From NCBI GenBank assembly GCA_965644295.1, contig CBFFRP010000280.1:166399-230398 (forward strand): a stretch of 64,000 nt of DNA, given 5' to 3'. Position 1 is the stretch's first letter, and each line of letters opens with the position of its first letter. The DNA is from Paraphysomonas bandaiensis. Its lineage: Eukaryota > Chrysophyceae. A program made the translations under genes and the position numbers. Positions 23,854 to 34,246 of the stretch are shown piece by piece. Under the pieces are notes generated by a model that was not told the origin of the DNA, ran no database searches, and saw nothing but the letters and a program-made list of their open reading frames with translations.

Positions 23854-25443
23854 ATGAAAGCAAGTGGGAAGAAAGCAGAAATTCAAGTGATTGATGACAA
23901 ACTATTAGTGGAAGGAATCACAGTAAAGAAAACAGAATCAGGTGAAAGAAGAGGTGAACTCACACTAGTTGACATGTGTCCGATTGCGTCATCATTAGTG
24001 CTGTCGTTTAAAAGTATCGGAAGGATTGAAAACTTGGTTGGATTGGAGAGTCTCGTCAAACTCTGTTTAGATAACAACCAAATCAAAGAAATCATTAATC
24101 TTGAACACCTTGTCAACTTACGTTGGCTTGATTTGTCTTTTAATAATATTCAGAAAATTCAGGGATTAAAAACATTGAAACACTTAGAGGATTTGTCGCT
24201 GTACAGTAATAAAGTGTCCGTAATCGAGGGCTTGGAACAGTGTACCTCATTGCAGTGTCTATCTCTTGGTAACAACAAAATTGACTCTTTGGATCAAGTG
24301 ATGAGATTACGCCAACTTAGGAGTCTTCGGATGCTTACCCTAGCTGGAAATCCGATATGCGAGGAGTCGGAGTATAAGATGATTGTCCTTGCATATGTAG
24401 ATGCACTGAACTACTTGGACTACGCACTTGTGGGCAGCGCTGATATTAGCAATGCCAAGGAACAATATCATGATGATTTGCTTGATGTAGAAGAAAAAGA
24501 ATCAGTCGTAGCCGAAAAGTCTTCGCGAGACAAGGCAATGACCGACTTTCTCAAGCAGCTCGATGAGGCCGGAATTATATTTGCACATGTGTTATTTGAT
24601 GATATGTTCCTTGACGATCCAGACTTGGAAAAGCTTAAGCACTTGCCTGGAGCCAAAGAGCTTGTAGAAGTGTTCCGTACATCATTTAAGGCTCTTTCAG
24701 ATGAATTTATTCGTGGTGCCATGGAGAAATACGAAAAGAAGAAGAAAGAAGTCCGTGACTTTGAATCCGTGATTGAAGGAGTTCGCAAACGAGATGACGC
24801 AGAAAGCATTCATCTCATAGAGAACTTCAACAAATCGAAAAAGCAGGCTATTGCCAATTTGCATAAGACCGATGGTGACAAGCAAGAGGTGATGAAACAG
24901 TTGCAGGCGGAGCTTGAACGGGTGGCTGACGAACTTATGAGCATTGAAATCCGGCAAGTTGAAAAGTTTGAAGCACTCGTGGATGAGTTTGATAACCGGA
25001 TGAATGATCTCAAAAATCAATGCTTGGAAGCACAACAATTGTTTTTCAGAGCTGTGGAAGAGCTGGAGGATAAATTTTCGACCAATGTGAGGGCTGTAGC
25101 GACTGACCTGATTGACCGCCTAACTAAGGAAGAGTTGGCGGAGGATTATCTTGACGACGAAGCTATGGCTCTGGTTGTGGACAAAGATGCCAGCATGGGA
25201 ACACTCTCAGGATCTCATGATATGCACATCGGAAAAATTCTTAAGCGCGAAGACGAAGCACGCGCCACAGAAACGAGAAGATATCAGGAGCTCATATCAT
25301 CTTTCACCACGAATGAAAAGGCTCGTAATCGAGACCGGATTCTACAAATTCACGATTTCTCTAAGAACGCTACTGCTTCATTAAACAAAATTCTGGCACT
25401 AGAGGAGGAAGATGGTTACGATGATGAACCATCTGTATTTTAA
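23854..25443 (+). CDS. DRC3: Dynein regulatory complex subunit 3-like (LRRC48) axonemal protein
   Basis: A single exon encodes 529 residues, close to the size of animal and algal DRC3. Residues ~40-190 hold about five SDS22-type leucine-rich repeats, seen in LVKLCLDNNQIKEI, LRWLDLSFNNIQKI, LEDLSLYSNKVSVI and LQCLSLGNNKIDSL. An LRR-cap follows (LTLAGNPICEESEYKMIVLAYV). The remaining ~330 residues are long charged coiled coils. DRC3 is a structural part of the nexin-dynein regulatory complex that links outer doublet microtubules and controls ciliary beating, so the organism very probably builds motile flagella at some stage. The gene lacks introns although most neighbours have them. Confidence 0.9.
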   Translation: MKASGKKAEIQVIDDKLLVEGITVKKTESGERRGELTLVDMCPIASSLVLSFKSIGRIENLVGLESLVKLCLDNNQIKEIINLEHLVNLRWLDLSFNNIQKIQGLKTLKHLEDLSLYSNKVSVIEGLEQCTSLQCLSLGNNKIDSLDQVMRLRQLRSLRMLTLAGNPICEESEYKMIVLAYVDALNYLDYALVGSADISNAKEQYHDDLLDVEEKESVVAEKSSRDKAMTDFLKQLDEAGIIFAHVLFDDMFLDDPDLEKLKHLPGAKELVEVFRTSFKALSDEFIRGAMEKYEKKKKEVRDFESVIEGVRKRDDAESIHLIENFNKSKKQAIANLHKTDGDKQEVMKQLQAELERVADELMSIEIRQVEKFEALVDEFDNRMNDLKNQCLEAQQLFFRAVEELEDKFSTNVRAVATDLIDRLTKEELAEDYLDDEAMALVVDKDASMGTLSGSHDMHIGKILKREDEARATETRRYQELISSFTTNEKARNRDRILQIHDFSKNATASLNKILALEEEDGYDDEPSVF

Positions 25444-25980
25444 TTATCTTGAATATATATAAATGGATATTTATATTGTTCCGCTACGTAAATAAGCAAG
25501 GTTGTTTAAATGGCACTCAAGTATCACACAGTTGCATTTTTAAAATGATTTAGTGCATGACAACAGTTTCTGTTGTTATTATTTCCGACAAACGTCCTTC
25601 GCCTGTCATTAGCTCTATTCAAAAGCTCTTTCTAATTTCAGAATTCTTTCCTATCGACTTCCGCACCAGGTTGTTAGTGACAAGTTTTTGAATTTCTTTT
25701 GTTACAGTAATAATAAAACTTCACCGAAGGGCCTCTCTATATAGCGATAATGAATCGTGGTTGTTGTACATCTATAGTAAATTGTTCTATGATTATCATA
25801 ATGATATCCAATCGTACGTATCGCGAGTTAATGTCTCTCCCCACAACAGAGTCAGACTCTTACCTTTTCTAAGTAGTTTTGTTATAGTTATAAAGTTTCT
25901 TTTTCTATAGTAAGTGCATAAGCAATACTAACCATGGAGACGATCAAAGTCATTTTGCAATACTGTAGAGTTAACTGTAA
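25444..25980. other. AT-rich spacer, no gene seen
   Basis: This lies between the DRC3 stop and the transposon relic copy B. No coding or repeat structure was seen. Confidence 0.4.
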
Positions 25981-26440
25981 TTAACCCTCAACAAAGCCGG
26001 ACTTACACCTGTTTCGTTGTGTTCTAGGGAATAAGTACCGGAGATATTTCTCCGGGAAACTAACGTGAGCCGCATGTTATATATAATCAGTAGATATAAA
26101 TTGTTCTGCTCACTCATAGCCTTATGCTTGTGTGAAACATGGGACAGTAATTAATGTTACGTGTACAGACGTCTTTGGGACTCCAGGAATGGGCTTTCGG
26201 GGAATTGGGCTGCCTACTGAAGTCAAGCATCCGGGCTAGCTAAAAAAACTTAGAACCTTAAGACTCTAAAATCCTGAAGTGAGCAGATGTCAGGTATAAC
26301 AACATTATGTTCTCCTCTGCGTTAGCTTTGAGTGATGGAGCGAAAGTGGCTGCACCTTGGTGCTTGCAGTGATGCACAAGCAATTTTCGTATCGTTAAAT
26401 AGTAGGATATCAGATTTAAGCACTAGTTAGTTAAGCACTA
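25981..26440 (+). mobile_element. Transposon relic (copy B) with internal block and partial right arm
   Basis: Positions 25981-26240 match copy A (5385-5675) and copy C (59683-59990), including GGAGATATTTCTCCGGGAAA. Positions ~26318-26430 match the right inverted-repeat arm of the element at 59266-60190. The shared words are CCTTGGTGCTTGCAGTGATGC (there CCTTGGCGCTTGTGGCGACG) and TCGTTAAATAGTAG. The outer terminus appears lost. It has no coding capacity. Confidence 0.75.
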
Positions 26441-26707
26441 ACCCTAATGGAATAGTGTAATCCTCTCAATCAGATTTTAGAATAGATGAATATTAGTAGT
26501 GGCACGCTATGAGATTACTCAATGAAACTTATAATGTCCCACGACATCAATATTGAGTCAGGGCAATATAAGTGAAAACTGTCACTACTAGCCAGTATTA
26601 TTCTAATGTCACAGTTTGCTTATATATATAAATAACAAAATTATTCTAATTAAGCGGAAATAAGAACAGTCTACACCAAATTCGATCCACAAACACATAT
26701 CCAAAAA
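26441..26707. other. 3' spacer before the NOS gene, no gene seen
   Basis: Short AT-rich stretch downstream of the NOS-fusion stop codon. Nothing recognisable was seen. Confidence 0.35.
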
Positions 26708-29700
26708 TCAAAAAAGGCCCACTTCTCGCTTCTTGGTAAGCTGTTTCCATTTCGGCAGAGCAGCAAACTCAAGTTTCGTAACACCCATTACACGTAGAAA
26801 TTCAGCATCACTTAGGTAGCTTTCCTTCTTTCCCATGTCGATATTCTGTACTAGATTGTCTCGAAGAGCGTCATATGAATAACAGTTAGAATATGAAACG
26901 GTTGCTGTGAGTGCATCAGTGGCCCTCGCCTTCTCAAAGTTAGCGGATCGCGACTTCACAAGAAGCGAACGCCTGTCAACCGAACCGTGAGATATCGATT
27001 CCGACCCGACAGAAGCAGGTTTATCGGTAGCACTTGAAGTATCTCTTTCGAAATACGCCGATCTGCTGCGCACAAAACCGAAGCGTTGCTCCGCCATACC
27101 AGAGGAGGATGGTATCGGTGCGGACTGACGCCTATCTTTATCTCCAATGGTGCGGGCGTTATCATTTCTTTCTGCTGCGTGTTCAAGTTTCGACTGTTCC
27201 TCCCCTACGTTTGAACGGCTTGCACGTTTAGCGCCATTCAGAGGTACACCATTCACAGGGACAGATGATGTAACAGGTGCCATGCTCACCCGTTGTAAAC
27301 TTATACTAACCTCAGGAAGTTCACCATGACCAGAGCCAGATCGTTCAAAACGGGCAGATCGCGATTTTATGAACTCGGAGCGTTTGTTCAATGAAGAAGG
27401 CGCTGATACCCTGCGATTATCACCTTGAGGAAGGTTGGTATGCATCTGGCTAGAGGATGCATCAGCCACAGGATGGACACCAGAAGTGCTCAACTTTTTT
27501 CGTTCAAACTTTTCAGATTGTTGCTGGACAAATCCTCCGCGAGAAACAACTTGCGGTTTGTGTGCACGTTCTACGTCAGGCAACTTAGGATTTTCTTCCG
27601 AGTTTCGGTGAAGCCTATCGGATAGTTCAATGTCATCTGGAGAAGGCCCATGCTGACCGGGAATAACCAGTTCCTTATCGTTTGAAGTAGAAATACTAGT
27701 CTCCTCTGAGTGTTCTAATTTCGCTGCTTGCTCCAAGTCTGGACTTGAGCGGCTTGTGGGTTGAGGTATTGCACTATGCTCCGCATCCAGTGATGATTCC
27801 TGTCTCAGTTCAAACTTTTCAGATTGTTGCTGGACAAATCCTCCGCGAGAAACAACTTGCGGTTTGTGTGCACGTTCTACGTCAGGCAACTTAGGATTTT
27901 CTTCCGAGTTTTGGTGAAGCCTATCGGATAGTTCAATGTCATCTGGAGAAGGCCCATGCTGACCGGGAATAACCAGTTCCTTATCGTTTGAAGTAGAAAT
28001 ACTAGTCTCCTCTGAGTGTTCTAATTTCGCTGCTTGCTCCAAGTCTGGACTTGAGCGGCTTGTGGGTTGAGGTATTGCACTATGCTCCGCATCCAGTGAT
28101 GATTCCTGTTTCAGTTCAAACTTTTCAGATTGTTGCTGGACAAATCCTCCGCGAGAAATAACTTGTGGTTCGTGTGCACGTTCTACGTCAGGCAACTTAG
28201 GATTTTCTTCCGAGTTTTGGTGAAGCCTATCGGATAGTTCAATGTCATCTGGAGAAGGCCCATGCTGACTGGGGATAACCAGTTCCTTATCGTTTGAAGT
28301 AGAAATTTTAGTCTCCTCTGAGTGTTCTAATTTCGCTGCTTGCTCCAAGTCTGGACTTGAGCGGCTTGCGGGTTGAGGTATTGCACTCTGCACCGCATCC
28401 AGTGATGATTCATTTGTCACATGTACTGGAGAGTCAGGTCCTTTCACAGGTACACCATTCACAGGGACAGATGATGTAACAGGTGCCATGCTCACCCGTT
28501 GTAAACTTATACTAACCTCAGGAAGTTCACCATGACCAGAGCCAGATCGTTCAAAACGGGCAGATCGCGATTTTATGAACTCGGAGCGTTTGTTCAATGA
28601 AGAAGGCGCTGATACCCTGCGATTATCACCTTGAGGAAGGTTGGTATGCATCTGGCTAGAGGATGCATCAGCCACAGGATGGACACCAGAAGTGCTCAAC
28701 TTTTTTCGTTCAAACTTTTCAGATTGTTGCTTGACAAACCCTCCGCGACGACCAACCGTGGAACGTTTTGACTCGTCCAGAACAACTGAACTTTCAGTGG
28801 CTACGTGACTGAGTATATAGTCTTCGCCGGATATTTTATCACTTGGTTCAACAACCGAAGGAGTGAATTCATTCGGTCCGACGGACTCCGGGGTATCGTT
28901 TCCGTGGCGGTCTACTACTGGGAGGCTAATTTCGGTCTCTTTTATATTTTGGGTGACAAGCGATGTGACATGCGAGCTCGGAGTTTCGAGTGCTTCGTTA
29001 GCAACCTGAAATTTCAATAATAACTACATTACCAACGGTTGGTTATACATTGCAATTAGCATACAAAGACGTATTCACTACCGGCTTCGCATCATCAATT
29101 AGAGACTCTTCGTGGTAGTCGCCAGAAATAGACGGTGGAACGACGTCAAGAGTGAAAGAACTGTGATCCACTGGGCAGCGCTTTTCCTGTGACGCGGTCA
29201 AATGGAGATAGTGAATGAAATATGTTCAAATAGAGGAATTCTCATACCTTCAGTAAAAGCTCTTCCACACGTGCCTGCTGCTTGTTCGATTCTCTCGTTA
29301 ACTTTGAAATCTGAGTTTCATACTTCCTCACTTTGGCCTCTAATTCCGCAAACTCGGACTTCGATATACTACTCTGCGGAAGCCTGGGAATGGTATCATC
29401 ATTTTTTTCTCGTACCGTTATTTCAGGACTCTCAGACAAAGTTAATGAGAGTTCCCCAACAGAATCATCCCAGCGTCGCACTTTATCCACTGTGCCAGTT
29501 GGATGAGGGGAAAAAATGTCGCTGAGGCGAAGATAGTCAGTACTACCCCAGCAATCAACCTGATACCGCCCCGACTCAATCATACTCCGCAACTGACGCA
29601 CTGCACTCAGACGAGTCATATTATTATGCTGCACCAAAATCGAAACTAGTGTCTCAAACACACACTCCACAGTCGTATTGCCCCCACTGACATACACCGA

Positions 29701-32700
29701 ACATGAGGAGTCTGACAATAGTTTTACAATATTTTCCCCAGCTAACTCCATCTTATCCACAATGTAAGACCGCGGTGGTAATGCAATGTGTACCTCAGAG
29801 AGGGCTCCCTCCTCAAGCCACAAGTTAAGCTCCTCTCCATACATCACCGAATTAGTGGAGAGAAACCCTGTGAAAACCAGGGCTGGACCAATGGGGCTCA
29901 CTGTGTCATCTTCAGGTATATATTGACAACGTTCCTCACAGAAAGCTGTCATTGGAGCGAGAGCAATCCCTCCGCCGATCATAAGCAGCGGTGCCTGCGG
30001 GTTCGCACATAATCTAAACGTCGACTTGCTTAGCGCCACCAATGCGCTGTCTCCAGCTGCCATATCGTTCAGCATAGCCGAAGCGTGTCCATACCGCTTC
30101 TGAGAGAATGCTGATGGTATAGAAACTAGACTCGCACATATGTACGCTTCATATGGGTGCACCAATGCCGAAGAAGCTATTGAATAATATCTCGGCTTAA
30201 GTGGACGAACAATTTGTAGCAGGTCTATGATAGTAATTGAACAGGTGGACGAGAACCTCTGAAGCATTGCCGAGATAGTGTAGTGCTCATCAATGATTTT
30301 ATTCATGAGTCTGTTGTACTTCTCTTTGTCGTCAGCATATTCTGCAAGTGTTTCGATCCACTCCTGTAACACAAAAAAATTGATGGATGTTTCATCCAAA
30401 CATTTATCTGCTAGTAAAGATATCAGTTTACTACAGACATCTGGTGTGAGTCGTATGTCTATATGAAATCGCAAAATATCACCAACTCTCGCTGGAAGCG
30501 GGACAAATAAAGACGCAGGCACTCGCTCCTGCCGTGATGGAATTACGTCCCAACCCATAACAACATCATCTAACTTCAAACCCAGGGAACTAGCGAGATT
30601 CTCGCATGCATTCACTGAATTTAATGGTAATACACAGAGTCTATCGCCAGTCTCGTAGCTGTCAGTCAACGGGGACACATCAAAGGCCACAACTCTTGCC
30701 GATAATGTTTCGCTTGACTTGAGCATGAGTTGATTGGATATTACACATTCACAACGAGTGAACCGTCCGAGCTTAGCCGGCACCCCATTCATATCAGTGT
30801 CGTAATTTCGTAGTTCAGTCACGCGATGGTCATTCGGCGGGACAACTTCACATTCTAGTCTTGGAATTGGTTCATCACTGCCTAAGAGTGACGTACTTAC
30901 TCTTGCTAACCATTCCTGTCATGACATATGTTATACTTAGCACTAGCACTAACGCTACAACACTATACCTCAAACGCACCATATTGGTTATTCAATTCGT
31001 CAGCTTTCATCGCAGCAAATAAACGATTTCCACCAGCATTAAGTAGAGCTTTATCCACTTCATGGCCATATCCACAGAAAATAGGAAACGCAGAGCATCC
31101 GACCAATAACACACTGAACGATGTGTGATTCAGGTCAGGTAAAGAACCATCACCATCCAAGAAACCGTGAGCATTGTATGGGCACTGTTTATGGTCTAAT
31201 GACGACGTGATGACGAGGATTGTGGAAAAAGTGGAAAGAGAAAGTCGTTTATCACGTGTGCCAAACTCTGACAAACGCGCTAGTGTTGGATGTAGTGAAC
31301 GTAGCTTCCTGACTGTGTGCTTCGCGTATACTTCACAGGTACCAGTTTCCGACCCATAGAGTACTATAACACCCCCACGCGGCATGTCCAATTCTAACAT
31401 CTCGCCTTTACCAGATTCAAGTGTGACTTTAACTGCCCATATGTCAGATTGACTGCGAAAGCGAGGAAACAATGGGAGCTGACGCATTTCGCGAGTCCAT
31501 AGTGGGCACTGCATACCTACGAAGCCTTTGAAATACAAGTGAGCTATTCGGTGACCACGAAATTTATAGAATTATACCTCCAATCCAATTCCACTCACCA
31601 GAGACTTCCCGCCCCTGCTTCTTTTCATTATTACAATGAGTAATAAATTCCGATGATGCTGTGTGATGGGTAGTGATCGGTACGCCGGATTTAATGTACG
31701 ATCGCGAAACTGCTGTGCTCAGAAGAGCAAAGCCGATTTCCTGCCAGTTTGATATATCGTCCCGTGTATTCAGGTCAAAGGATTCTGCAATCTCGAATTG
31801 GTTTTCAAGCTTCTCCCATAGGTACCTTGCTACCTCAAACTCAACGAAACCACGGCTAAATACACAACAGTTGTATTCCACACCACCTATCTCCATAGCG
31901 CGATTTGAAGAGGATAAAAGAGTGGCACAACGAAGGGCGAGGGCATTGAACTTCTCATTAGCGGGATGGGTAATCTGTACATCATATTGAGCTTTCATGG
32001 GTAGTTCGTAAAGTCTTGGAGGAGCACCATCCACCTCGACCACCAGAGGTAATATATCCCATGCAGTCCTCGGCTCAGGCGGATTCCACCCAAGTTTATC
32101 TATCATCATCTGGGTTAAGTGTTTGTTACCAGGATCCCCAAGATAAGTCCCGTCGGGCATTTCATAGCATGCGTACGACACAAGTGAGTTGTTCCATATA
32201 CGTATGCCCCATACTTCATTTGGACGACGGGGTCGGAATACTGTCATAGAGCAGATTTTATCGCTCTTCCTAGCTATGGCTGTGTCCAGATGATTCACAC
32301 ACACTCGAAATATCTCCTCAGGAGAGCAAATGTGTCGCCGATCTCGTACAGTAAGTGAGTCCCAATGCAACCTTCCAATGCATTTCGATGAGTTCCGCCA
32401 CGCCACCTAAAATACAGCATGAAGGGTGTCGTCGTGAAAATACCCACAACATACCCGGCAGCCATACTGAAGCTCTTCGTATGTATGGGTATAGGTCCCT
32501 GTAGCTGCAATCTCGGCTTCCACCTGGCGTAAAACAGTCAACGCATGTGTACGGCTTCATGTAAAAAAATACCTGAGATATTCGAGCTGTCAATTGGTCT
32601 TCTGGCCATCTCTGTTCCTTGGCTAGCAGTAGAAACCACTCCCGTGCCTTCATCAGCAACACTTCCCGCACCACAATCGGCTGCTTCACATGCAGTACCA

Positions 32701-33653
32701 ACAAATCAGCTAATCTCGTCAAGCCTGAACGAAGTTCGGTTGACACAGACTCTCCTGTTTTCTGAAGTGCAGTCAAGAGAGCCTCCGGGAGGTACGAAAA
32801 AGTTTCTATTGGAAATGTATACTCAGAACATATCTTTGCAAGGGGTTTGAAAGACATAGCGAGAGAACCAATTCCTGTTCCTTTCTCCAACCCTCGCACG
32901 ACGTTATTCAAAGTCTCTCCGACTGCTAGGGCGAGGTCGTCTACACTGGTGCTAGCTAAACATACTCTCAGCGTGTTGGAGCGCGCAAGGAGAACTTGAC
33001 AAACGACCTGTCCCACCTTGTCCATCCCCCCATTGGACAACACAGACGACAAGTGACGAGGTAGATGCTTTCGCATTAGAGACGAAGTGAAATATTCTTT
33101 CCTCGAAGCTATGGCTTTTTTTGCTTTGTTTTGGATGTGCAAAACAAAAAACCTCCACACAGCGCTAGAAACTGGGTCACTTTCAGCAGCTATTAAATCA
33201 TCAATTTCCTCTTCATTGAGATATAATGAATAGCATCCCAGACCAAAAAAAAATGCCTTGCGGAGGTGGGTCCATTGACGTGAGTCAATGCCAATATCAG
33301 CATAGTACGACATATATTCCTCTACTGTAGAGTACCTGCACCCTGGATTAGGTTGAGTGGATTCTGTACTCATATTCAGCGCTCGAACAGCAAGATCAAT
33401 AGTGAAAAATATATCTTCCCTCAAAGTCTCATGAAAGGCATATATCTGATACACACACACATACTATTACACTCATATACAATAAATATACATATAAACT
33501 ACATACCGTCTGTTGAACACTAGGACATGTTGCCATCCAACGATGATATATCGCCTCCATACACTGATCTTTCCACACCAGACTCTTGTTCCATATCTCC
33601 TTGACGGTCACGATATCCTCCTCACTGAGGATGGGGACATTATCTTTTGGCAT
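26708..33653 (-). CDS. Nitric oxide synthase with N-terminal globin-like domains and C-terminal villin headpiece
   Basis: Eight minus-strand exons join in frame: 33653-33507, 33445-32573, 32523-32455, 32406-31578, 31516-30969, 30915-29248, 29186-29082 and 29005-26708. The product is about 2,178 residues. Residues 1-160 resemble a globin, and 165-300 look like a second globin-like unit. The NOS oxygenase (about 305-645) has TGTYTHTYEELQYG, AWRNSSKCIGRLHW with heme-ligand Cys372, and HHTASSEFITH. The FMN domain has LYGSETGTCEVYA. The FAD/NADPH module has RPLKPRYYSIASSA and MIGGGIALAPMTAFCEERC. A coiled coil sits at ~1345-1378. It is followed by ~700 residues of Ser-rich repeats built on GGFVxQQSEKFE-like motifs. 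The last ~58 residues are a villin headpiece ending LPKWKQLTKKREVGLF. Known NOS enzymes make NO from arginine, and villin headpieces bind F-actin. A two-gene reading, split at 29005-29248, is the main alternative. Confidence 0.85.
27241..28740 (-). repeat. Intragenic tandem repeats in the NOS-fusion tail
   Basis: A 306-bp (102-residue) unit occurs in near-identical tandem copies. The same landmark recurs at 27505, 27811 and 28117, and again at 28711. A flanking ~270-bp block at 27241-27510 is repeated almost exactly at 28447-28716, an offset of 1,206 bp (402 residues). All period lengths are multiples of three, so the reading frame is kept. The DNA-level near-identity points to recent duplication or gene conversion. 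Confidence 0.93.
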
Positions 33654-34246
33654 GATACAGTCGTAGGTCCCAGATAATTATGTTCTCTTACACTAACTAA
33701 TAGACAGTCCACCTCAAGGAGGTGTTCTTAATATCTATGATATGAAATTGTGATACTTAAACTCTTCGTATGATTAACGCACACAAGATTGTACATATAC
33801 ACCATACTTCGCTCGTATACACTTCACACTGCACCCTGTACAGCAATATCCAGATATTGGATCTAGAAATAGGTGTTTTTTAGTAAACTGCGTGAAATAC
33901 TGGATATTTACAATACTATACCTCCAATTTTATCTTACAATATTCTAGAATTATGGGCATCCAGACATCACACAGAGCCATATGGTGTTTGATTGTATAT
34001 GGTATTGCAGTGGACCCTCATCATATACAGTACAACAGCACACATATACACCTACAGTGTGGTACAGTATGGCCAAAATCTCAATTCTATTCTGGACACA
34101 AGTCACTCTTGCCATATCCATTACATTGGACAGTCCTTGCACCAGCTAAGCCTTATCCAACACCATCATTATATATATTACTATGTTTATATCTATCCAT
34201 ACTAGAGCCAATACATAGCACCTTACCAACATATATATATATATAG
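33654..34246. other. Divergent spacer
   Basis: AT-rich spacer between the NOS-fusion and fucosyltransferase-like starts. A 97-codon frame (33953-34246) ends in a TAG directly before the next ATG. It has no recognisable features. Confidence 0.45.

Noticed and set aside
29242-30822. Plain NADPH-P450 reductase gene
   Set aside because: The upstream exons supply the FMN and heme domains with NOS-specific AWRNSSKCIGR, and the junctions are in phase.
32318-33460. Separate gene made of the globin-like exon alone
   Set aside because: Its end runs past a good GT donor, and the following 23-codon exon completes the NOS motif TGTYTHTYEEL in phase.
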